A stretch of DNA of 8,177 nucleotides from Ruminococcaceae bacterium UBA1438 (lineage in GTDB: Bacteria > Bacillota > Clostridia > Oscillospirales > Acutalibacteraceae). The DNA lies in NCBI GenBank assembly GCA_002329285.1, contig DCTO01000118.1, forward strand, positions 3,977 to 12,153, in the 5' to 3' direction. The notes below the pieces were generated by a model. The model made no database searches. It was not told the origin of the DNA and saw nothing but the letters and a program-made list of their open reading frames with translations. Shown piece after piece: positions 1 through 6,655 of the stretch (within the stretch, counting starts at the first letter, position 1; each line of letters starts with the position of its first letter). Position numbers and translations under genes: made by a program.

Positions 1-174
1 GCATGTGCCTGTAATTATCTAACATAATTCTATCGACACCAAATATCCGTTATACTACCCGAATACCTTGCAGGCGTTTGTCTGAACAGGTTCTAATACC
101 ATGGGACAAATGCCTCCTTATTTAATTTTGAACTACCGGTAACTTACTTATTTTTGATTACCTCTCTTAAGTTC
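1..174 (-). ncRNA. Probable structured RNA or structured 5' leader, class unassigned, runs off the left edge
   Basis: Read on the minus strand from the promoter at 181-209, transcription should begin near 174. The transcript folds well. The arms 170-176 and 128-134 pair over 7 bp (5 if the start is 174) and enclose a second pairing of 158-162 with 138-142. Arms 105-115 and 72-82 pair over 11 bp with one G-U. Arms 24-29 and 13-18 form a 6-bp hairpin with a 5-nt loop. The loop of the 11-bp stem (86-90) can also pair with 8-12, which would be a pseudoknot. No sizeable ORF is present; the only candidate is a 15-codon frame (102 to 55) behind an AGGAGG at 118-113. I infer a noncoding RNA or cis-regulatory leader. 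The raiA RNA class of Firmicutes is one family to test, but I cannot confirm it by eye. The 3' end is outside the window. Confidence 0.5.
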
Positions 175-180
175 AACTTC

Positions 181-209
181 ATATTAGCATACATTTTAGC
201 ATTTGTCAA
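181..209 (-). promoter_or_regulatory. Consensus sigma-A promoter firing left
   Basis: On the minus strand, TTGACA (209-204) is followed by exactly 17 bp and TAATAT (186-181). This is a perfect -35 and a one-mismatch -10 at optimal spacing. The predicted start is a G near 174, which coincides with the base of the first hairpin of the downstream RNA. The strength suggests a well-expressed product. Confidence 0.85.
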
Positions 210-212
210 TAG

Positions 213-249
213 TTTTTTTAACATTTTTAATATTTTTTGTATATTTTTT
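213..249. promoter_or_regulatory. Phased A-tracts, likely UP element / curved DNA
   Basis: Four T-runs on the plus strand (A-runs on the minus strand) lie at 213-219, 224-228, 233-238 and 244-249. Their centres are about 10, 9.5 and 11 bp apart, one helical turn each. They begin 4 bp upstream of the -35 box at 204-209. Phased A-tracts bend DNA, and in this position they commonly activate stable-RNA promoters by contacting the RNA polymerase alpha subunits. Activity here is inferred from position and phasing. Confidence 0.6.
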
Positions 250-319
250 ACAAGCATATTGAATAGCCCCCCTTCTATCCCTAAAATATTAATTTAAAAT
301 ATAAGGCAAAATATAACTA

Positions 320-348
320 TTGACGAAAGCACAACTAAATATTATAAT
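320..348 (+). promoter_or_regulatory. Consensus sigma-A promoter for the DUF1292 gene
   Basis: TTGACG (320-325), a 17-bp spacer, then a perfect TATAAT (343-348). The predicted start near 355 leaves a leader of only about 18 nt, most of which is the ribosome binding site AGGAGG at 359-364. It is divergent from the promoter at 181-209, and the two -35 boxes are about 110 bp apart. Confidence 0.85.
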
Positions 349-372
349 TAGATTACACAGGAGGTAAGGATT

Positions 373-693
373 ATGAACAACGAGGAAGAATTTTACGAAC
401 CGGATATCATTTCCGTAACAGATGATGAAGGCAATGAAATTCAGTTTGAATTGCTTGAGAGATATGAAACCGAAGAGGACGTTTATGTTGCAATAACTCA
501 ATACCGCGATGACGCTGATGAGATTGTTGACGCTGATTTTGAGGTGCTTATTCTTAAAGTGGTTGAAGACGGTGAAAACGAATACCTTCAGGAAATTGAC
601 GATGAAATGGAATATGAGCAGGTTTCGGACATTCTGATGGCAATGGTTGAGGAAAAATACGAGGTTGAATACTACGACCCTAATGAGGAATAA
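373..693 (+). CDS. DUF1292 domain-containing protein (YrzB-like)
   Basis: A 106-residue, strongly acidic soluble protein of the DUF1292 family, which is widespread in Firmicutes and has no established biochemical function. The N-terminal part carries the family signature: an I-x-V-T-D-D-E-G-N-E run near residues 14-23 followed by F-E-L-L. The rest alternates beta-type stretches with many Asp and Glu residues, and the tail is acidic. Length is normal for the family. The start is secure: AGGAGG lies 8 nt upstream of the ATG, and a consensus promoter lies at 320-348. No terminator separates it from the 6S RNA that begins about 28 nt past the stop, so transcripts probably read into the RNA gene. 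In other Firmicutes this family often sits near ruvX/alaS-type housekeeping genes; those are not visible here. There is no signal peptide or membrane segment. Confidence 0.9.
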   Translation: MNNEEEFYEPDIISVTDDEGNEIQFELLERYETEEDVYVAITQYRDDADEIVDADFEVLILKVVEDGENEYLQEIDDEMEYEQVSDILMAMVEEKYEVEYYDPNEE

Positions 694-720
694 CCTATTG
701 CAAATATATAAAAACTGTTA

Positions 721-909
721 ACGGTCTGTGCATCTCGACAACCGAGGCGCTTAAATAACCCGAACAAGAATAATTAAGGGATTCAGGCTCGCACTATGGG
801 TATGCAGACCTCCCGCTTTTGCGGATGTTGGGAGCACAAAGTTTTGCGGCTGAAACCCACCTGCGTGTGAAGCAGGTTATCTTCAGCCCTCGGCGGATGC
901 GCGGATTGG
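721..909 (+). ncRNA. ssrS: 6S RNA
   Basis: 6S RNA binds the housekeeping sigma-factor form of RNA polymerase by mimicking an open promoter. The fold is visible. A long closing stem pairs 722-734 with 896-908 (13 bp, some G-U), an internal loop follows, and CCGAGG (742-747) pairs with CCTCGG (888-893). A large central bubble comes next. Its 3' side contains a small hairpin (849-854 with 882-887, enclosing 859-864 with 872-877), and the apical arm is closed by CTCCC (810-814) with GGGAG (830-834). The segment CCCGAACAAG at 759-768 and the 3' segment with CAGCC then CGGCGG (884-896) resemble known 6S sequences. About 190 nt is the usual size. A possible weak -10 (TATATA, 705-710) has no good -35, so the RNA may also be processed from the DUF1292 transcript. 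Exact ends are uncertain. Confidence 0.85.
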
Positions 910-920
910 ATATAAATTAA

Positions 921-948
921 CGGCTATGCAATGCATAGCCGCTTTTTT
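921..948 (+). terminator. Rho-independent terminator, probably bidirectional
   Basis: A perfect 9-bp stem (921-929 with 933-941) with a 3-nt loop is followed by C and six Ts (943-948) on the plus strand, ending the DUF1292/6S transcript. On the minus strand the same hairpin is followed by TTAATTTATA, a weaker T-rich tail. It lies 22 nt past the stop of the converging glycosidase gene, so it can serve both sides. Confidence 0.9.
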
Positions 949-969
949 ATTTATATAACAAACCGATTC

Positions 970-3900
970 TTATTCTTCCCTGCCAAGCAGAATCGAATAA
1001 TCCCTGATGTTAACATATCCGTCGCCATTAGCATCAAGCAAGGCTTCATAATCCTCATTGCTTATGCCGGAATTAACAAGCTCTGATAAATCCAGCTCCC
1101 TGCTCAAATCACAATCAGAACAGGTGAAAAGGAAACGCGAGGGCTGCCCAACTCTTGAAACCGAAAGATTATGGCCGTTTGCAGGAGTATAATTATCAAT
1201 ATAGCTTTCGCCGCAATATTCGCATACATGCTCATCAAAGCCCTGCTCCGTGCAGGTTGGCTGATGAGTTTTTGTTTTATACTTATGCCCGGTTGCGCTC
1301 AATCGGCTATCCTGCTGAGCTGTTATTACAAAAGAGGTTTCACCATTTGCGCATGTTCCGCTGATTGAGCCGTCCTGCGTGCAGGTGGGATATATAACAG
1401 TTTCGTTAATGCTGTGGCCGTTAACGTCAACCGCGCCGGGTCCCGAATAGCTTGGAGTAACAGGATTGAGTTCATCTGCAGAAAGCAGTTTTTTCTTAAA
1501 GGTTATTTCATCAATGCAGGTTTCCCTGTGATGGCCGACACAGCCGCTTTGCGAAATAGGAGTATAAAACCTGTGATATGCAATAAAGCATCGGTCGCTG
1601 TTTTGAAGATAAATAACAGACTGGTGTCCCGTTGCAAGGATGCCTGTTGAGGTGTCCTTTTGAAGCAGAGTGCCTTTATTTGTTATGCTACCGGTTAGAG
1701 ATGAGGCAATACCGTAATTAATGTGATAATTCTCACTGCCGGTGTCATCACAGCTCCATGTAAAATAATAATTATTATTTCTTTTAAAGACCGCAATGCT
1801 TTCTCTGAAATCAGTTAAGCCGGAAATAATGCGCAGGCTGCTTGTATTAACGGAAATCATATCACTGCCCAGCGTTGCCATTGCAGCCATACCGTTTCCG
1901 AAAAGAAGGTAAGAGGTGCCATCGCTGTCCGTAAAAACAGACGGATCAATAACCTGGCCGTAAAAGCCAATGTTTGCATCGCTCATCATTTTCGGATACA
2001 GAATGGGAGAAGCGCTTGCAGTATATGGACCCTGCGGGGAATCTGCATAAGCAACGCCGATTGCCATACCCTCGCCGTAAAGGCTTGTATATTCATCAAG
2101 AATTCTGCCACAGTAATAAAAATAATACTTTCCGTTTTTGCCTTCAATAGCCGGCGCCCAGGCATTTCCGCCTGACCAAACAGAAGCAGCAGTCTGAATT
2201 CCTTTTTCGTTAACAGAGGGACTTTTATTGCTCAAGTCAAGAATAACGCCTTCATCAGTCCAGTTAACCAAATCCGGCGATGAAAACGCATGGAACTGCG
2301 TTCCGCCCCATCCGATAACACCGTCGGTGGTTGGGAAAATCCAAAATTTTCCGTCAAGCACATCAATATCAGGATCAGCATACTGACCCGGCAAAACAGG
2401 GTTTGAGGCGATTTGAGGCGTTTTTAAGGTATATTCCTCAACAACATCTCCGCAGACGATTTTTAATTCCCTGTCTGCAGATAAATCAATATAGCAATTT
2501 GCTGATTTTTCAATGCCGTCAACATAAACCCTGCAATCATCGCTTAGCAGATAAAGGCTTAACAGAGTTCTTGTTGTGTCCTGCCTTTGCTGAATTATTG
2601 ATGTTATTTCAGCGCTGCTCCTATTAAGCTCAGTTTTAACACAGGTGTGGCTGTCAGTGCCGGAGATGGATTCAAATTCCTCTGCCAGACTTCCTACTGT
2701 TACATCAAGCAGCAGCGGAAGATTTGCAACCGCCTTGCTTCTTATAGTTTCATTACTCAAAACCGATTCATAAACCTCAACGTTATCAAAATAGCCCTTG
2801 AAATAGGCGTCGCCGTCATAAAGAGATTTGCCGATATAAGCAAGAAGATTACTGCCAAGATCTGAAACCGATATTCCGGTGTTTTGGTTTTCACTGACAA
2901 GAGCGCCGTTAACATAGAGTTTTTGAGAAGTGCCGTCAATAATAATTGCAATATGCATCCAGGAATTACTGTAATCAAGCGAGGATTTTGTTTCCTGCTC
3001 GCTCCAATAGGAATTAACGGTTATTGCGTTTCTGACTTCTGTTCCTCTTATGCGAAGAAAATCATATTTCGTGCTGTTTTGCCCGAAGGCGAAGGTGAAG
3101 AAATTGCCCCCGCTTCCTGCAGGCTTAACGTCCATTAAAATCGAAAGTGTGTCCTTGCCATCAAAAAAGCCCGTTGGCAATTGGGCATAGGTGCCGTCCG
3201 TTCCGTCAAGATAAAGCACATTGCTCTTTTTATCAGCATCATAGGTTACGGCAGCATTGCCATAATAATCAGGCGCAAAATTGCAATCCGATTCAAAAGA
3301 ATAATAAATTGAAGCCGATTCAGACAAATGCTGATTTGCAATACCCCTGATTTCTTCTTCACCCATAGCCCTGTCATACACCTCAAAATTATCAAAACAG
3401 CCGTTAAAATAAGCATCCCCGTCATAAAACGATTTGCCGAAATAAGATATCAGATCCGTTCCCATATCCGAAAGCTTAATGCCTGTGTTTGCATTTTCAG
3501 AAGCAAGCGTACCGTTAACATAAAGCAAAAAATGAGTTTCATCAATCACGATTCCGACATGCATCCAGTTATCAGTGCCTGCCGAGGTTACATAGCGGGT
3601 TTCCTGCTCGTTTGGATAAGAATAAAGCGTTATAGCATTTCTGATTTCATTATCCCTGATTCTGAAGAAATCATAAACCTCATTGTTTTTGCCGATTGCA
3701 AAGGTGAAATAATTTCCTGAATTAGAATTTGCAAGCACGTCAAAACTGATGGTAAGAGTTTCCATACCATCAAAAACGCCGGTTGGAATTTGGGCATAAG
3801 TGCCTTCAGTTCCGTCAAGGCGAAGCACCTTACTTCCCTTTGCGCTGTTATATACGCTGGCGGCATTACCAAACAAGGCCGGAGCCGCCTCGCAATCCTC

Positions 3901-4023
3901 CTCAAAGGTGTATGATAAAATCGGACTATCAGAAGCAAAAGCGCTTGAAACGCCGATAATAACCGAAATCAGTATTAAAACTGAACATATTGCGGCAATA
4001 AACCGCTTTCTTTTCTTAATCAT
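970..4023 (-). CDS. Secreted GH43-family glycoside hydrolase with two LamG domains, Cys-rich module and half dockerin
   Basis: A 1017-residue extracellular polysaccharide-degrading enzyme, probably an alpha-L-arabinofuranosidase, endo-arabinanase or beta-xylosidase; substrate cannot be fixed by eye. Order: Lys/Arg-rich signal peptide (1-30, cleavage near AFA/S); two LamG/concanavalin-like domains (about 35-218 and 238-418) that are close copies; a small beta-type linker domain (about 438-538); a five-bladed GH43 domain (about 540-850); a Cys-rich module (about 865-975); a dockerin-like end. The GH43 triad is visible: base D550 in YADPD, D693 in VIDPS, and acid E741 in FRES. H800 lies in GHQS. 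The C-terminus has one Ca-binding loop, D-A-N-G-D-G-Y-V-N-I-R-D (997-1008); a normal dockerin has two. I chose ATG 4023 over a TTG at 4029. The ribosome site is weak (GGA, 9 nt away), and a terminator sits just upstream. Confidence 0.9.
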   Translation of the reverse strand: MIKKRKRFIAAICSVLILISVIIGVSSAFASDSPILSYTFEEDCEAAPALFGNAASVYNSAKGSKVLRLDGTEGTYAQIPTGVFDGMETLTISFDVLANSNSGNYFTFAIGKNNEVYDFFRIRDNEIRNAITLYSYPNEQETRYVTSAGTDNWMHVGIVIDETHFLLYVNGTLASENANTGIKLSDMGTDLISYFGKSFYDGDAYFNGCFDNFEVYDRAMGEEEIRGIANQHLSESASIYYSFESDCNFAPDYYGNAAVTYDADKKSNVLYLDGTDGTYAQLPTGFFDGKDTLSILMDVKPAGSGGNFFTFAFGQNSTKYDFLRIRGTEVRNAITVNSYWSEQETKSSLDYSNSWMHIAIIIDGTSQKLYVNGALVSENQNTGISVSDLGSNLLAYIGKSLYDGDAYFKGYFDNVEVYESVLSNETIRSKAVANLPLLLDVTVGSLAEEFESISGTDSHTCVKTELNRSSAEITSIIQQRQDTTRTLLSLYLLSDDCRVYVDGIEKSANCYIDLSADRELKIVCGDVVEEYTLKTPQIASNPVLPGQYADPDIDVLDGKFWIFPTTDGVIGWGGTQFHAFSSPDLVNWTDEGVILDLSNKSPSVNEKGIQTAASVWSGGNAWAPAIEGKNGKYYFYYCGRILDEYTSLYGEGMAIGVAYADSPQGPYTASASPILYPKMMSDANIGFYGQVIDPSVFTDSDGTSYLLFGNGMAAMATLGSDMISVNTSSLRIISGLTDFRESIAVFKRNNNYYFTWSCDDTGSENYHINYGIASSLTGSITNKGTLLQKDTSTGILATGHQSVIYLQNSDRCFIAYHRFYTPISQSGCVGHHRETCIDEITFKKKLLSADELNPVTPSYSGPGAVDVNGHSINETVIYPTCTQDGSISGTCANGETSFVITAQQDSRLSATGHKYKTKTHQPTCTEQGFDEHVCEYCGESYIDNYTPANGHNLSVSRVGQPSRFLFTCSDCDLSRELDLSELVNSGISNEDYEALLDANGDGYVNIRDYSILLGREE
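2770..3924 (-). repeat. Tandem duplication of a LamG-type module inside the GH43 gene
   Basis: The encoded segments at about 3924-3376 and 3312-2770 are related copies offset by 203 codons. Landmarks occur in both: DGT-E/D-GTYAQ, then F-D-G, then RNAIT, then EQET, then NTGI, then G-K-S and YDGDAYF. The copies differ at many positions, mostly conservatively, so the duplication is not recent. LamG-like domains next to GH43 usually act as carbohydrate-binding or spacer modules. Confidence 0.85.
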
Positions 4024-4035
4024 AAACAAAAGTCC

Positions 4036-4062
4036 AAAAAAGGGCCGGCAAATGCCGACCCT
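4036..4062 (-). terminator. Rho-independent terminator of the SDR gene
   Basis: Read on the minus strand, arms 4062-4054 and 4049-4041 pair over 9 bp (one G-U) around a 4-nt loop, followed by six Ts (4041-4036). It begins 11 nt past the SDR stop codon. The glycosidase ATG at 4023 is only 13 nt past the T-run, so the hairpin also sits in any upstream transcript reaching that gene and could act as an attenuator. Confidence 0.85.
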
Positions 4063-4066
4063 ATGA

Positions 4067-4096
4067 GTATTAATTATTCGCCCTTCATTTCAACAA
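4067..4096 (-). promoter_or_regulatory. Weak candidate promoter for the GH43 gene
   Basis: On the minus strand, TTGTTG (4096-4091) and TAATAC (4072-4067) are 18 bp apart and overlap the end of the SDR gene. A start would fall near 4060, within the first arm of the terminator hairpin, which would largely disarm it. The boxes are imperfect in an AT-rich context, so this is only a candidate. Confidence 0.2.
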
Positions 4097-5117
4097 GCTT
4101 TGCTTTTCCTTCAAATGCCTTAACTGAAAGATAGATTGAATCAAAGATTGCTTTTTCAATGTCATCTGGTGTGCATCCAAGCTCTTTGCAATCATCGGTC
4201 GGGATAAAAAGATTCATATCCATAATATCTGCAAGGCCAACCGGATCAATACCCGATTCAATACCTCTGTCAGCATAATCTTTCCTCATCTTGAGGCCGA
4301 ATGCCTTAAACATCCAAACGGGTACGCCAACAATCTTTCTGTCCGGAATGCCGTCCATTGCTCTGTAAACGATCTTAAGAAATCTTTCCCATGTAAAGTT
4401 ATAACAGGAAATGCCGTAAGCACGGAATTTTCCTTCGCCCTTTTCTGCAGCGGCAATCGCCTGCTCTGCAGCGCCAACCATAGCCTCGCCAACCTGGCGA
4501 ACAGTGAGCATTGCAGTGCCGCCCTTTGAATACATTGTTACCGGCATTTTTTCAAAGCGCTGAAGCTGCTCAATAAGAATAACCCAAACAGGCTTTCTGC
4601 CAGGCTGAGTACCGAAAATATAAGGAAGCTCAAGAACAGCAACCTGGAAGTTTGCATCAGAATATTTCTCGCAAACATTTTCCTGATCAATTCTGCTCTT
4701 AATGTAAGGATGCTTATCTGTGAGATTCATATCAGGGCGTTCCTTTGCAAGCCAAGCAAAATATGAGCCGCAAACAACAGCGCCCTTCATTCCTGCCTTT
4801 TTAGCAAGAGGAAGATATCTCTCAAGCGGAGCAATGTTATATTTATAATATGCATCATAAACAGGTGCCGGGAATTCAACTCTTTCATCAACGCCTGTTG
4901 CAAAAACAAACATATCATAGCCCTTCATCATTTCAATCATTTCATCATCGGAAAGCTTATTAGCATCCTGGAAAATGATTTCCATTTCCTCAGGCAGTGG
5001 AGCGCCTTCAGGAAGCGGCGGAAGAGCAAGAGTTTTAATCTCATTTCCGCGGTCAACAAAAATCTGAGCAGCAGCAGAGCCGAGCAGACCTGTGCCGCCA
5101 ATCATAAGTACTTTCAT
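4074..5117 (-). CDS. NAD(P)-binding atypical SDR-family protein (epimerase/dehydratase-like)
   Basis: A 347-residue cytoplasmic protein with an N-terminal Rossmann fold of the extended/atypical short-chain dehydrogenase type. The nucleotide-binding GGTGLLG is at residues 7-13, and the strand 4 motif F-A-T-G is at 72-75. The candidate active-site segment reads H-P-Y-I-K-S-R at 136-142. Against the usual Y-x-x-x-K, the tyrosine is kept (Y138) but the lysine is Arg (R142); S118 in VVCGS could be the partner Ser. The C-terminal half (about 195-330) resembles the substrate domain of epimerases. The true substrate is unknown. The start is ATG 5117, because GGGAGGGG (5132-5125) sits 7 nt upstream; a longer frame from TTG 5138 would swallow that site. 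It has its own promoter (5153-5181) and terminator (4036-4062), so it looks monocistronic. Confidence 0.85.
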   Translation of the reverse strand: MKVLMIGGTGLLGSAAAQIFVDRGNEIKTLALPPLPEGAPLPEEMEIIFQDANKLSDDEMIEMMKGYDMFVFATGVDERVEFPAPVYDAYYKYNIAPLERYLPLAKKAGMKGAVVCGSYFAWLAKERPDMNLTDKHPYIKSRIDQENVCEKYSDANFQVAVLELPYIFGTQPGRKPVWVILIEQLQRFEKMPVTMYSKGGTAMLTVRQVGEAMVGAAEQAIAAAEKGEGKFRAYGISCYNFTWERFLKIVYRAMDGIPDRKIVGVPVWMFKAFGLKMRKDYADRGIESGIDPVGLADIMDMNLFIPTDDCKELGCTPDDIEKAIFDSIYLSVKAFEGKAKLVEMKGE

Positions 5118-5152
5118 AAATGTACCCCTCCCGAACAAAATTTTACAAATAA

Positions 5153-5181
5153 ATTATAGCATTATAATATTAATCCGTCAA
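5153..5181 (-). promoter_or_regulatory. Consensus sigma-A promoter of the SDR gene
   Basis: On the minus strand, TTGACG (5181-5176), a 17-bp spacer, and a perfect TATAAT (5158-5153). The start would be near 5146, giving a leader of about 29 nt that contains the ribosome site at 5132-5125. It lies just past the terminator of the upstream carboxyl-transfer operon. Confidence 0.85.
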
Positions 5182-5199
5182 CAAGTATTTTATTTATAA

Positions 5200-5234
5200 G
5201 AAAGTTAAAACCGCCCGGATATTTTCGGGCGGTT
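5200..5234 (-). terminator. Terminator of the carboxyl-transfer operon
   Basis: On the minus strand, arms 5234-5226 and 5217-5209 pair perfectly over 9 bp, GC-rich, with an 8-nt loop. A T-rich but interrupted tail (TTAACTTTC) follows. It starts 9 nt past the stop at 5244. There is no T-run on the plus side, so it works leftward only. Confidence 0.8.
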
Positions 5235-5243
5235 AAAGTCTGA

Positions 5244-6641
5244 TTATACGGCGTGGATTTTTGCATCAATATCGTCATGCTTGCCGTCAAGATTGTATTT
5301 TTTATCCCTTCTCTGCCGGAAGAATTTAATTGCAACATTATCAAACTGAGCATAGGAAAGGACATCCTCCTCCTGCTCATAATATTCGGCAATATCATCT
5401 CTGAACTTATCAAGCTCCGGCTTTAGCATATCGGCAGGGCGACAATCAATAATATCATCATCGCCAACAATCCGTTTTCTGAAATCGGGATCAATTTCGC
5501 ACGGGGTTTTGCCGTATTTTCCGGCAACCATATCCTTAAATTCCTTGGTTACCATCTTATAACGCTCGCCCAGAATAATGTTATAAACAGCCTGTGTGCC
5601 GACAATTTGCGATGTTGGAGTAACGAGCGGCGGATATCCGCTGTCCTCTCGGACTCTCGGAACCTCTGCAAGCACCTCTTCAAGCTTATCCTCCTTGCCT
5701 GCCTGCTTTAACTGATTGAGCAGGTTTGAAAGCATACCGCCGGGAACCTGATAAAGAAGCGTGTTTGCATCAACACCAAGCATTTTAGGATTAAGAAGCC
5801 CCTCTGCAATATACTTTTCACGAAGCGGCATAAAGAAATCACGTATTTTTGTGAGAGCTTTAAGATCAAGGCCGGTGTCATATTCAGTTCCCTGAAGGGC
5901 GGCAACCATTGATTCCGTTGCAGGATGGGAGGTTCCCATTGCAAGCGGGCTCATTGCAGTATCAATGGCATCAACACCTGCTTCAATTCCCTTAAGATGC
6001 ACCATTGAGGCAAGACCGGAGGTGTAATGAGAATGAAGCTGAATCGGGATATTAACGGTTTCCTTGAGCGCCTTAACAAGATCATAAGTTCCGTAAGGAG
6101 TTAAAAGGCCTGCCATATCCTTAATGCAGATTGAATCAGCGCCGGCGTTTTCGAGCTGCTTTGCATAATTGCAAAAATATTCAGTGTCAAAAACAGGGCC
6201 GGTTGTGTAAGAAATCGCCGCCTGAACGTGGCCGCCGTATTTCTTGGCGGCATTAATGGAGGTTTCAAGGTTGCGAACATCATTAAGCGCATCAAATATT
6301 CTTAAAATATCAATGCCGTTATCAATGCTTTTTTTAACAAAATAATCAACGATATCATCGGCATAATGGCGATAGCCAAGCATATTCTGCCCTCTGAAAA
6401 GCATCTGAAGCTTTGTGTTCGGGCATTTTTTGCGGATGAGGCGAAGCCTTTCCCAAGGATCCTCATTCAGGAAGCGAAGGCAGGAATCAAAGGTTGCGCC
6501 GCCCCAGCATTCCAGTGAATGAAAGCCGATTGAATCCATCGTTTCAAGGATATCTTCAAATTCATCCGTTCTCATTCTTGTTGCAATCAGTGACTGATGT
6601 GCGTCTCTGAGAACGGTTTCGGTTACAGCTATTTTTGCCAT
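5244..6641 (-). CDS. oadA: OadA/PycB-type carboxyltransferase (pyruvate/oxaloacetate; transcarboxylase 5S-like)
   Basis: A 465-residue cytoplasmic carboxyltransferase that moves CO2 between oxaloacetate/pyruvate and the biotin of a carrier protein. The N-terminal HMGL-like TIM barrel (about 3-270) opens with LRDAHQSLIATRM (11-23), with metal ligand D13. Further landmarks are LFRGQNMLGYRHY (81-93), the lysine that is carboxylated in this family in CIKDMAG (K174), and metal ligands H203 and H205 in QLHSHYTSG. The conserved C-terminal PYC/OAD domain (about 290-460) includes PGGMLSNL near 300. Usual OadA is near 590 residues with a biotinyl domain fused at the C-terminus. Here that domain is absent and encoded by the gene just upstream, as in 5S of propionibacterial transcarboxylase. 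The ATG follows the carrier gene's stop by 14 nt, and its GGGG site (6655-6652) abuts that stop, suggesting coupled translation. Oxaloacetate decarboxylase is the alternative. Confidence 0.9.
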   Translation of the reverse strand: MAKIAVTETVLRDAHQSLIATRMRTDEFEDILETMDSIGFHSLECWGGATFDSCLRFLNEDPWERLRLIRKKCPNTKLQMLFRGQNMLGYRHYADDIVDYFVKKSIDNGIDILRIFDALNDVRNLETSINAAKKYGGHVQAAISYTTGPVFDTEYFCNYAKQLENAGADSICIKDMAGLLTPYGTYDLVKALKETVNIPIQLHSHYTSGLASMVHLKGIEAGVDAIDTAMSPLAMGTSHPATESMVAALQGTEYDTGLDLKALTKIRDFFMPLREKYIAEGLLNPKMLGVDANTLLYQVPGGMLSNLLNQLKQAGKEDKLEEVLAEVPRVREDSGYPPLVTPTSQIVGTQAVYNIILGERYKMVTKEFKDMVAGKYGKTPCEIDPDFRKRIVGDDDIIDCRPADMLKPELDKFRDDIAEYYEQEEDVLSYAQFDNVAIKFFRQRRDKKYNLDGKHDDIDAKIHAV

Positions 6642-6655
6642 AAGGTAAACACCCC

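Noticed and set aside
262..300. C-run and AT-rich stretch between the divergent promoters
   Set aside because: A short C6 run followed by AT-rich sequence; no stem, repeat or operator symmetry that I could support.
289..501. 70-codon minus-strand ORF overlapping the DUF1292 gene
   Set aside because: Hydrophobic composition comes from reading an acidic gene backwards; it overlaps the promoter at 320-348 and has no ribosome site.
3328..3720. 130-codon plus-strand ORF inside the LamG region
   Set aside because: Antisense to a clear coding domain and lacking a ribosome site or family resemblance.
2770..3924. LamG duplication as a recent recombination product or assembly artefact
   Set aside because: The two copies differ at many codons while keeping the fold landmarks, so this is an old domain duplication typical of the family.
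4024..4029. TTG start two codons upstream of the GH43 ATG
   Set aside because: The ATG at 4023 starts a normal Lys-rich signal peptide; TTG adds two residues and has no better ribosome site.
5118..5138. TTG start giving a 354-residue SDR protein
   Set aside because: The added codons cover the ribosome site GGGAGGGG at 5132-5125, and the Rossmann strand begins right at the ATG at 5117.
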